From: Pirellulaceae bacterium
GTDB taxonomy: Bacteria > Planctomycetota > Planctomycetia > Pirellulales > Pirellulaceae
Direction: 5' to 3'
DNA: 12,857 bases
Assembly (NCBI GenBank): GCA_013002105.1
Contig: JABDKS010000806.1
Span: 1 to 12,857 of the forward strand
Shown here: one piece after another, positions 7,030 through 12,857 of the stretch
Layout of the letters: every line of letters starts with the position of its first letter
Position numbering within the stretch: the stretch's first letter is position 1
Translations under genes and position numbers: made by a program
The notes under the pieces: generated by a model
The model's database searches: none
The model's input: the letters and a program-made list of their open reading frames with translations, nothing else
Told to the model about the DNA's origin: nothing

Positions 7030-7962
7030 GTGCCAAAGATTCCTTCGATTCCACGGATTTCGATAGTTGTTCCCATTGGGTCCGATCTTGCAGCGTTCGA
7101 ATCGACCCTGATCAGCGTCCTGGAAAACCGGCCCACCGGCAGCGAGATCTTAGTGGTTCACGACGGTCAATACGACGACCCGTACCAGCTCTCAGACGAA
7201 GTTCGCTTTGTTATCGCAAAGTCCGCCGGCGTTGTGGATTTGATTGCTGCCGCAGCGTCGTCCGCCCGTGGGCGGTTTGTACATGTACTCGCACCTGGAT
7301 TTCAAGCTGTCGAGGAGTGGACGGAGAAGGCGTTGCAGAAGTTCGAGCACCAGGATGTCGGCGTTATCGCGCCAGTCATCCGCAGCGGCGTTCGTCGTCA
7401 TGTCGTTGCCGCCGGATGGCATGATACGTCCTCGCGACTGTGTCAGCGTATCACGACGCCAGACAGCCAGTTGAACCGCAAACAATCAGCATCGATTCAG
7501 GGAGCCTACCTGCAAGCCAGTTTTTGGCGACGTGATTTGCTGCGATCACTCTCGGCAGCGTATCAAGGTTCGCAATCAACGCTGGACGAGGCATCCTACG
7601 CGTACGGGCTATTGGCCCAACAAGCAGGCTGGCGGTGTGTGTTGGCGGACGATTGTGTGGTCACAGCCGAAAAAGTCAATGAAACGTTGGATCGTAGTTC
7701 ACTGCGTCGGGGCAAGAAACTGAGGGCCGTTCGCAAAGCCATTACCGGCTCCGAAAAACGGATGCCTTTGATTGCCAACTTACTGCGTTGTCTATTCCGC
7801 CCCACGTCGATCGGCGAAGCATTGGGGCAAGCGACCTACCGCGGCGCCCTGGCAGCAACGACACGTCAGGTGCAAATCGAACGAGTCGTTGCCTTTGATG
7901 ACCGCGATGTGATCACGATTCCATCGCAAAAGAGAGCGGCCGACAATCGCCGCGCTGCTTAA
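7030..7962 (+). CDS. GT2-like glycosyltransferase, degenerate
   Basis: 310 residues if GTG 7030 is the start. It opens with the first strand of a GT-A fold (PRISIVVPIGSDLAAFESTLISVLENRP, residues 8-35) and the second (SEILVVHDGQYDD, 38-50), as in family 2 glycosyltransferases that transfer sugars from nucleotide donors to glycans or lipids. The expected DxD after the third strand is replaced: GRFVHVLAPGF (81-91) has APG where the family usually has the metal-binding aspartates. A later DEASYAYGLLAQQAGWRCVLADDCVV (186-211) sits where the ED/D-region acceptor loop lies. It may be an inactive or altered transferase. No membrane helices are seen, so it is cytoplasmic or peripheral. The frame is open from 6832, but the upstream residues are not protein-like. 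GTG 7030 has only a TTGGG string 10 bases in front. ATG 6931 is the alternative. Confidence 0.75.
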   Translation: MPKIPSIPRISIVVPIGSDLAAFESTLISVLENRPTGSEILVVHDGQYDDPYQLSDEVRFVIAKSAGVVDLIAAAASSARGRFVHVLAPGFQAVEEWTEKALQKFEHQDVGVIAPVIRSGVRRHVVAAGWHDTSSRLCQRITTPDSQLNRKQSASIQGAYLQASFWRRDLLRSLSAAYQGSQSTLDEASYAYGLLAQQAGWRCVLADDCVVTAEKVNETLDRSSLRRGKKLRAVRKAITGSEKRMPLIANLLRCLFRPTSIGEALGQATYRGALAATTRQVQIERVVAFDDRDVITIPSQKRAADNRRAA

Positions 7963-7970
7963 GACGCAAC

Positions 7971-7989
7971 GCTAACTCATCGAGTTAGC
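7971..7989 (+). terminator. Hairpin just after the glycosyltransferase gene
   Basis: GCTAACTC (7971-7978), loop ATC, GAGTTAGC (7982-7989) form a perfect 8-bp stem starting 8 bases after the TAA stop (7960-7962). An alternative outer pairing is GCAACGC (7966-7972) with GCGTTGC (7998-8004). No T-tract follows, so it may be a terminator of the L-shaped or Rho-assisted kind or an mRNA-stabilising hairpin. Confidence 0.45.
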
Positions 7990-8223
7990 CGTTAGACGCG
8001 TTGCCCATGACCTCTGCTGGCTCATTGGCTCAATCCAGGACAGATCGCGGCCTACCGATCGCGCGGTGCGAAAACTCTCGTCGCAGCATTGTGACATCGG
8101 TCCCTGTGTTCGCATCCACCGTGTCGGCGGTCGGCGTGTTAAGCTGATCACGATCGCACTTGAACGTGTCGTCACGTTCGCAAGAGCCGCGGGTATTCGG
8201 CTCGGCCTGTCGTTTTTCTCTTG

Positions 8224-9102
8224 ATGGTCGTTGATGTGTCGTCTTTGGATCCCACCGAACTATCGAGACGTTCGTCGGTGTATCGCGTGGGATTGATTGT
8301 GGCAACTCATCTCACGTTGGTATTGCTCACGTACTTTGGTCCCAGCGTGTCATCGTGGATCGCGGATTTGTTTGCCGAGGAACATTATCTTTGGCGGCTG
8401 TTTTGCGTTACGGGGACCAGTAACGCGGTTGTGGCCTGGGTCATCCTTGTCGTGCCGCGAATCATGCACGCCGTGGCGGCAACCTTACTCGTTGCCATTA
8501 GTGTCGGATTGCTCTGGATCGTCGACTTTGCAGCGACGAATATTGAGTTCGGAATTGTCAGCAGCACGGCGACGGCGTTGTTGGTCCTGGTCTGCCGGAT
8601 AGGTGGCATACGTCTGTGGCATCGAAACGAGTGGGCCGATGCCAAACACAGAGTTCAGTTCACGCTGCGAGCGATGATGTTGATGTCAGCGATCGTGGCG
8701 ATGTTTTTGGCGGCCCGAATCGCGACCGCCGCACTGACCAGCCATGTGGGTTGGATGGTCTGCAACACCATCCTATTTTCCGCCTGCGACGCTGGAATCA
8801 GTGTTGGATTGTTCTATGCGATCCTGCGTCCGCGATACCTGATCGTGTCGGCACTGCTGGCTGTCGTGGTCTACCTGGGAATGTCAGCGCTGGCGCTGTA
8901 TTGGATGCCGGTCGAGGAGTTTCCCAAGCCCTGGGAGTATTGGTGGGTCGTTGGACATCAGACCCTGATCCACGCTGGATACGTGTTAATCCCGGTACTG
9001 GTGGCAAGACTGTTGGGCTATCGATTGACGTTTCAATCGCCAACACAATCCGGTGGTGGCGACGGCCAATCAGACGCCAAGAACCGCGAGGTTCGCGAGT
9101 AG
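8224..9102 (+). CDS. Polytopic membrane protein of unknown function
   Basis: 292 residues, with about eight hydrophobic segments (near residues 22-42, 60-80, 84-107, 113-131, 151-172, 180-202, 208-230 and 250-270). This suggests an integral inner-membrane protein with both termini on the same side. At about 143-168 it carries RVQFTLRAMMLMSAIVAMFLAARIA, a Phe-x-Leu-Arg-x-hydrophobic pattern that recurs in planctomycete proteins just before a membrane helix, here in the middle of the chain. No transporter or enzyme motif is seen. The start is the ATG directly after TTG 8221; no Shine-Dalgarno site is present. It lies 261 bases after the glycosyltransferase gene and is convergent with the small membrane gene at 9243. 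Confidence 0.8.
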   Translation: MVVDVSSLDPTELSRRSSVYRVGLIVATHLTLVLLTYFGPSVSSWIADLFAEEHYLWRLFCVTGTSNAVVAWVILVVPRIMHAVAATLLVAISVGLLWIVDFAATNIEFGIVSSTATALLVLVCRIGGIRLWHRNEWADAKHRVQFTLRAMMLMSAIVAMFLAARIATAALTSHVGWMVCNTILFSACDAGISVGLFYAILRPRYLIVSALLAVVVYLGMSALALYWMPVEEFPKPWEYWWVVGHQTLIHAGYVLIPVLVARLLGYRLTFQSPTQSGGGDGQSDAKNREVRE

Positions 9103-9242
9103 CGTGCGGATCGCGGTTGACCGCCATGGTCAGAGTCGCATCGGGCCATCACGCACCGCGCCATCACGATGTGCATCAACCAAACGCAACCGCGTCGCGA
9201 AGAACGGACGCGTGGACAACAGACGACTCATGTCGTCGCCCG

Positions 9243-9458
9243 TTAAGCAAGAACGCGCGTTGCCAAAGCATCCGAGGATGGAATCACCATCACTTGGGGA
9301 TTAGCTGAATTGGTTCGGTAGTAATCCGGTTCCCAGCGTCGCAGTTCCATGAACATTGCGATCACCGCGACAAGCAGAAACAGCATGCTCAGCAGGAGCA
9401 TGACGGTGTAAACGCTTGGGGGTTGCTTACGATTTTCAGTCGAGGGTTGTATCGACAC
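9243..9458 (-). CDS. Small membrane protein partner of the coiled-coil gene
   Basis: 71 residues. A polar N-terminus with QPPSVYTV leads into one strong helix (MLLLSMLFLLVAVIAMFMEL, about residues 20-39), then a Trp/Tyr-rich stretch RRWEPDYYRT and a polar tail. The GTG start at 9458 is well supported by GGAGGG (9464-9469) five bases upstream. Both lie inside the end of the coiled-coil gene, so the genes overlap by 23 bases and translation is likely coupled. The frame is open upstream to 9566, but that part only shadows the coiled-coil gene. The product probably works with its larger neighbour in the membrane. The family is not named here; the role is unknown. Confidence 0.7.
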   Translation of the reverse strand: MSIQPSTENRKQPPSVYTVMLLLSMLFLLVAVIAMFMELRRWEPDYYRTNSANPQVMVIPSSDALATRVLA

Positions 9459-10272
9459 GATCGCCCTCCTGCATAATGCCTTCGCTGTAATCACGCATGA
9501 TTTGAGCGACAGATCGGTTAGGTTCAGTATGAGTGACACGCAGTTTGCCGACGTATCGGCCACCACGGGTTACTTCCAAGAGATGGCCATCACGAAGTCC
9601 GTCATCGTGGCCAATCGAAACTTCGACAAGCAGTTTGGGGCGGTTGACCACCAAGATGTTGCCATTGCGTTGCGGTGGTGCGCCATGAAGTGGTTCAGTG
9701 ATATCGATGCCCTTGGAATCGACCACTTCTTTGTAACGCGTGATTTGTTCTTTCAGTGCCGTGTTGCGAATTTCCAATTCTTGTCGTACGCCCCGCAACT
9801 CGTTCATCTGGTCGGTCAGCACCAGCGTCTCGGCAAATAGCTTGTCGCGATCGGCCTGTTCTTCGCGAATTTGCGAACGCAATCGTTTTGTTTCTTCGGT
9901 CAATTTCTGCAACTCTTCGGCACGACTTCGGTCCAACTGAGATAGTTCGGTATTTTTTGCTTCGAGTTGTTGAACCGTGTTGAGACTGTTTTCCAGTTCG
10001 TTTTCGAGTTGATCCTGCTGCGTTTGCAGTGCTGCCAATGCCGTTCTTCGAGCAGCCTGCTCGCGATCCAATGCGGCCTGAGTCCGCTGTTTGGCGTCAT
10101 TGAGTTGTTCGTTCTCGCGAGTGATCGTTTCGATGCGAGATTTGAATCCATCGGGTCCCAGCACGACGTCACGCCAGTTGCGATGCGACGCGTTGACGGC
10201 GAGTGCAAGCACCATGAACACCAGGCTCAAAAGCAGGATGATGACCGAGAATGACTTACCAAGAAGGGTCAT
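9436..10272 (-). CDS. Membrane-anchored coiled-coil protein
   Basis: 278 residues. An N-terminal membrane helix (7-26, SFSVIILLLSLVFMVLALAV) is followed by a very long coiled coil (about 42-183) rich in Glu, Gln, Lys, Arg and Leu. A compact C-terminal domain (about 203-275) has NGNILVVNRPKLLVEVSIGHDDGLRDGHLLEVTRGGRYVGKLRVTHTEPNRSVAQIM..., a beta-rich fold reminiscent of the C-terminal domain of FlgT-like proteins. The layout suggests a periplasmic rod with a terminal binding domain, perhaps a cell-envelope organiser. Start ATG 10272 is favoured over 10317 by AGGAAG (10280-10285) upstream and by the membrane helix that begins right after it. The promoter at 10399-10428 precedes it. It overlaps the small membrane gene by 23 bases. 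Confidence 0.82.
   Translation of the reverse strand: MTLLGKSFSVIILLLSLVFMVLALAVNASHRNWRDVVLGPDGFKSRIETITRENEQLNDAKQRTQAALDREQAARRTALAALQTQQDQLENELENSLNTVQQLEAKNTELSQLDRSRAEELQKLTEETKRLRSQIREEQADRDKLFAETLVLTDQMNELRGVRQELEIRNTALKEQITRYKEVVDSKGIDITEPLHGAPPQRNGNILVVNRPKLLVEVSIGHDDGLRDGHLLEVTRGGRYVGKLRVTHTEPNRSVAQIMRDYSEGIMQEGDRVDTTLD
9464..9469 (-). promoter_or_regulatory. Ribosome-binding site of the small membrane gene
   Basis: GGAGGG on the minus strand, 5 bases before GTG 9458, sits inside the coding sequence of the coiled-coil gene. It is one of the best Shine-Dalgarno matches in the window and fixes the start of the overlapping gene at the GTG, not at the later ATG codons. Confidence 0.6.
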
Positions 10273-10398
10273 TGGATAGCTTCCTAAAGCAATCGGGCGG
10301 ATAAGCTGGGCAGGCAAATTTCACCGCGACGACCGGGTGCGGTGGGAGCCTGAAACACGACAAGGGATGATGGATTGGGCCAAAAAGACCGTTAAGGA

Positions 10399-10428
10399 AG
10401 TATAGTTACGTCAAAAATCGGATGTCAA
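10399..10428 (-). promoter_or_regulatory. Strong sigma70-like promoter for the coiled-coil gene
   Basis: Minus-strand TTGACA (10423-10428, a perfect -35) and TATACT (10399-10404, 5 of 6 of the -10 consensus) are 18 bases apart. Transcription would start near 10392 and give a leader of about 120 bases before ATG 10272. This is the best housekeeping promoter match I found in the window, and it implies that the coiled-coil/small-membrane pair is its own transcription unit. Confidence 0.55.
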
Positions 10429-10784
10429 CGAAATCGTTATGAAAACCGTCAATCCCCCAGCTTGCCTGACCCATGGTCGGGTTATGCGGGATCGGGGAAT
10501 GACCGCTCTGGGACCGTCCTGGGCCAAGTTGTCCACGGCCGTCTGGTGTTCACACGAAGCCTGCGTTGATCGAGGCAGATTGCCCTATTCGGCCTCGATT
10601 CGCCCCAATTCGGGTGTGAAAACACCTTCATCGTGTCGCAGATGTCGCAGCGAGCCACCCAAATGCCTATCCCGGAAAGCTTTCTGGGTCGCCGGTCTCC
10701 CTGGACACACGACGAACTCCTGGACAAGAGACAGGGCGTCAAAACCGCTGCGATCCGAACACCTCGGGCTGGGGAATATCGGAT
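10429..10784. other. Intergenic region after the kinase gene
   Basis: About 350 bases between the kinase stop and the promoter of the coiled-coil gene. The plus-strand frame 10439-10837 is Cys/Arg/Ser rich and antisense to the kinase end, so I do not accept it. On the minus strand, a frame from 10812 to 10585 has a short protein-like end (RHDEGVFTPELGRIEAE), but no start signal or family. Its left part overlaps the kinase end in another frame. A possible terminator lies at 10741-10785. Confidence 0.45.
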
Positions 10785-10785
10785 C
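10741..10785 (-). terminator. Possible terminator after the kinase gene
   Basis: On the minus strand GATCCGA (10779-10785, beginning inside the stop codon) pairs with TCGGATC (10752-10758) across a 20-base loop. It is followed by GCAGCGG and then TTTT (10741-10744). The long loop and short T run make it only a moderate candidate for separating the kinase gene from the coiled-coil gene. Confidence 0.35.
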
Positions 10786-11690
10786 TAGCCGCCGGGCTTG
10801 TCCAAAAAGCACGTTTCGACCGCGGAGATCGCACTAATAAAGTTTTCGATACAACTGGTTCGCTGGTCCACGTTGGGGTGCAAGGCATTCATCACAGCCT
10901 TGGCCAGCCGGGGATCGATATTGGGGCATCGTTCGACCAAATCCTTCGGGGGCGACGTGTCATGCTGTAGGGCGGCACGACCGTTGACCACGTCTCCCTG
11001 CCAAGGATGCTGAAACGAAATCAGGCAGTAGCAGGTCACTCCAAACGAGAAAATATCGACTCGTTTGTCTGTCGCCCGGCGTCGCACAATTTCGGGAGAC
11101 ATATACAAGGGCGTCCCGGTTCGATTTCCTGGAGCTTTGAAAGGAGCCGTTGCCGGAACCGTCAACCCAAAATCGATCAGTTTGACACCTTTGGTTTCTG
11201 GCAAACAGATGAAATTGCGCGGGCAAATGTCACGGTGGATGAAGTTCATTGAGTGGACGTACTTTAACGCCTCGGCCATTTCACGGATCAGCATCAGGCG
11301 TTTGCCGGCAACGTGGTGCTCCTGTTTTTTGACCACGATGTTCTGCATACTTGGTCCGGCGACATACTCCATGATCAAGATCGGCTCTCCCTTGGTCGTC
11401 GTCCCTACTTCGTAGGTCTCGGCGATATTTGGATGCCTCATCAACATCGCGATCTGACCTTCATTGGGCTTCCCAAGGCCTTTGAACCGACTTTCAAAAA
11501 GCTCGACCTTCTCGCAATCGAGCAATTTGACGCCGACCAACTGATTGTTGCGATTGCGATCTTTGGCAACAAAGAAATGCGCCATGGTCCCGGTGGCGGC
11601 CGTTCGTTGCCGCTCGAAACGCGCTGTTACATCGATCTTTCCGCCACCGGAAGATCCGATTGCCGATTTGATGGAGTCCAGCAGTCCCAT
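10785..11690 (-). CDS. Serine/threonine protein kinase-like protein
   Basis: 301 residues, cytoplasmic, a single Hanks-type kinase domain without membrane helix or sensor domain. Visible elements: ATP-site lysine K55 (VGVKLLD), likely helix-C glutamate E77 (NEGQIAMLMRHPNI), hinge LIMEYV, catalytic loop HRDICPRN (152-159), metal-binding DFG (173-175), the activation segment GTPLYMSPE (192-200), D212 in VDIFSFGV and R277 near the end. Two deviations stand out. The glycine-rich loop is degenerate (ATGTMAHFFVAK), and the loop lysine of HRDxKPxN is Cys156. The core catalytic residues remain, so activity is plausible. It could phosphorylate Ser/Thr residues in partners; substrates are unknown. Start ATG 11690 (MGLLDSIKSAIGSSG) is preferred over 11789. 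It lies 124 bases downstream of accD. Confidence 0.88.
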   Translation of the reverse strand: MGLLDSIKSAIGSSGGGKIDVTARFERQRTAATGTMAHFFVAKDRNRNNQLVGVKLLDCEKVELFESRFKGLGKPNEGQIAMLMRHPNIAETYEVGTTTKGEPILIMEYVAGPSMQNIVVKKQEHHVAGKRLMLIREMAEALKYVHSMNFIHRDICPRNFICLPETKGVKLIDFGLTVPATAPFKAPGNRTGTPLYMSPEIVRRRATDKRVDIFSFGVTCYCLISFQHPWQGDVVNGRAALQHDTSPPKDLVERCPNIDPRLAKAVMNALHPNVDQRTSCIENFISAISAVETCFLDKPGG

Positions 11691-11814
11691 GGAACCGTTT
11701 TTATTGTCAAGGATGAAAAGCGAAAACGCGTTGAATGTCCGTTGGTTAACCGATTGTATTGCTAGGGATCGACATCGCGGAACGCGCATCGCGTCTTGAA
11801 TCTCTAGTCGCTAC

Positions 11815-12678
11815 CTATTTGCCGCAATAGTCGATTGCCCGAGCAATCTCCGTTTTCAAATGTTGCCGCGGCACAATACGGTCAATGTATCCGTGTTCGA
11901 GTAAAAACTCGCTCGTTTGGAACCCTTCGGGCAACTCGATCCCGATGGTCGCCTTAATTGTTCGCGGTCCGGCAAATCCGATCAATGCCTTGGGTTCGGC
12001 AAAGACCAAGTCGCCCAACGACGCAAAGCTCGCCGCGACGCCTCCCATCGTGGGATTGGTCAACACGCTGATGAACAGTCCGCCGGCCGCATCATATCTG
12101 GCCAATGCGGCTGACACTTTGGCCATTTGCATCAGGGACAAGATTCCTTCGTGCATTCGTGCACCGCCGCCACTGGCGCTAATGATAATCAGCGGCAGAT
12201 TCTGTTCGGTTGCACGTTCGATCAAGCGAGCGAGGCGTTCACCAACGACCGAACCCATCGATCCCATAATGAATGCACTGTCGGTCACGGCAAAGGCGAC
12301 TCGACGAGCTCGAATCATTCCCGTGCCCGTCATCACGGCGTCGGTCAGCCCGGTTCGTTTTTGCTCGCCAGCCAATCGATCGGAATACTTGCGCCGGTCC
12401 GAAAACTCCAATGGATCGGTCGAGCGAATTTCTTCGTTCATCGGCTCGAACGTGCCCTCGTCCAAAACCTGGGCAATTCGCTCCAGCGCAGACACATAGA
12501 AATGGTGCTCACACTTGGGGCACACATTGAGTTGTTGCTGGACTTCTTTTTTATAAACGGAGGCACCGCAACCAGGGCATTTCAGCCACAAGCCTTCGGG
12601 GACGCCTCGCTTTTTGGGTGGCACGTTCGTAGCAGTTTCCGACTTAGAACGAGATGCTTGTGAATCGACGGTGGACAT
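11815..12678 (-). CDS. accD: Acetyl-CoA carboxylase carboxyltransferase subunit beta
   Basis: 287 residues, the standard AccD length. With AccA it transfers the carboxyl group from carboxybiotin on BCCP to acetyl-CoA, giving malonyl-CoA, the first committed step of fatty acid synthesis, in the cytoplasm. An N-terminal zinc ribbon is complete: C34, C37 (KCPGC), C53 and C56 (VCPKC). The carboxyltransferase core has [19 protein letters not shown] (129-147), the oxyanion-hole loop [12 protein letters not shown] (168-179), [13 protein letters not shown] (207-219) and [13 protein letters not shown] (227-239). The start at 12678 is chosen over 12750, since the upstream residues lack similarity. No Shine-Dalgarno site precedes it. 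Other acc genes are not within the window. Confidence 0.97.
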   Translation of the reverse strand: MSTVDSQASRSKSETATNVPPKKRGVPEGLWLKCPGCGASVYKKEVQQQLNVCPKCEHHFYVSALERIAQVLDEGTFEPMNEEIRSTDPLEFSDRRKYSDRLAGEQKRTGLTDAVMTGTGMIRARRVAFAVTDSAFIMGSMGSVVGERLARLIERATEQNLPLIIISASGGGARMHEGILSLMQMAKVSAALARYDAAGGLFISVLTNPTMGGVAASFASLGDLVFAEPKALIGFAGPRTIKATIGIELPEGFQTSEFLLEHGYIDRIVPRQHLKTEIARAIDYCGK

Positions 12679-12857
12679 GCGCTCGACGATGATCGAGTAA
12701 GGGGGGATCTCCAGGATTCCAGGGCCGACAATCCGCCGCCGACCTTCCACCTACTTTAGCCGCTGAGCGGCGTTTTCGCTGCCTCAAACAATAGATCTTT
12801 TGCGGAGAATAGGCGGCCAAACCGCACAATCATAGGGGCCTGATCTCTGACCTGACC
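12679..12857. other. Upstream region of accD, right edge of window
   Basis: No gene is seen in this stretch. The minus strand carries TATGAT near 12829, but no matching -35 box, so no promoter is called. A hairpin lies at 12759-12771. The small minus-strand frame 12644-12829 overlaps the accD start in another frame and is likely a shadow. Confidence 0.4.
12759..12771. repeat. Small perfect hairpin upstream of accD
   Basis: GCCGC (12759-12763), loop TGA, GCGGC (12767-12771), followed on the plus strand by GTTTT. On the minus strand it would lie in the accD leader, about 80-90 bases before the start, flanked by AAAAC. It could be a leader structure, a short terminator for a plus-strand transcript, or a copy of a small extragenic palindrome. 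Confidence 0.3.

Noticed and set aside
10439..10837. Plus-strand ORF of 132 residues between the kinase and coiled-coil genes
   Set aside because: Cys, Arg and Ser rich, overlaps the kinase end in antisense, and no start signal or domain is visible.
11885..12499. Plus-strand ORF of 204 residues opposite accD
   Set aside because: A shadow of accD, which is unambiguous on the minus strand by its zinc ribbon and carboxyltransferase motifs.

Overview
The window looks like a chromosomal stretch from a planctomycete, probably a marine Pirellulaceae member of the Rhodopirellula type. This is inferred from moderate GC, long gaps between genes, many genes without a Shine-Dalgarno site, and several proteins that resemble families I associate with that group: a short STN-like secretin-fragment protein with a DPFGGG linker, a degenerate Ser/Thr kinase with the catalytic loop HRDICPRN, a membrane protein carrying a 'FTLRAMMLMSAIVAMFLAA'-type segment, and a coiled-coil/small-membrane-protein pair. 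No tRNA, rRNA, CRISPR array, insertion sequence, phage gene or integrase was seen.

Layout from left to right. Positions 1-514 hold no convincing gene, but do hold a perfect GC-rich hairpin and a GCCG-rich motif that looks like an extragenic repeat. Next is a run of minus-strand genes: an exported STN-domain protein (515-1327), an unknown 187-residue protein (1532-2095), one or two very small membrane-protein ORFs separated by two in-frame stops (2269-2649), a membrane-anchored unknown protein (2937-3557), a leucine-rich-repeat-like protein preceded by a coupled small ORF (3777-4699), an inositol-monophosphatase-family enzyme (4891-5694) and an aldo/keto reductase (5794-6780). Divergent from the reductase are two plus-strand genes: a GT2-like glycosyltransferase (7030-7962) and a polytopic membrane protein (8224-9102). 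Convergent with these is a second minus-strand block: accD (11815-12678), the kinase (10785-11690), then a membrane-anchored coiled-coil protein (9436-10272) overlapping a 71-residue membrane protein (9243-9458).

How the genes fit together. accD encodes the carboxyltransferase beta subunit of acetyl-CoA carboxylase and is the only gene here with a firmly assigned core role. The kinase lies 124 bases downstream on the same strand and could be co-transcribed, though nothing shows a functional link. The coiled-coil gene has its own sigma70-like promoter and is coupled to the small membrane gene by an overlap with a strong ribosome-binding site, so those two products very probably act together at the membrane. 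The phosphatase and reductase are ordinary metabolic enzymes of uncertain substrate. The remaining genes are lineage-type unknowns. I see no clear defence, mobile or biosynthetic system. The best leads are the coiled-coil/small-membrane pair, the unusual kinase, and the split membrane ORF.
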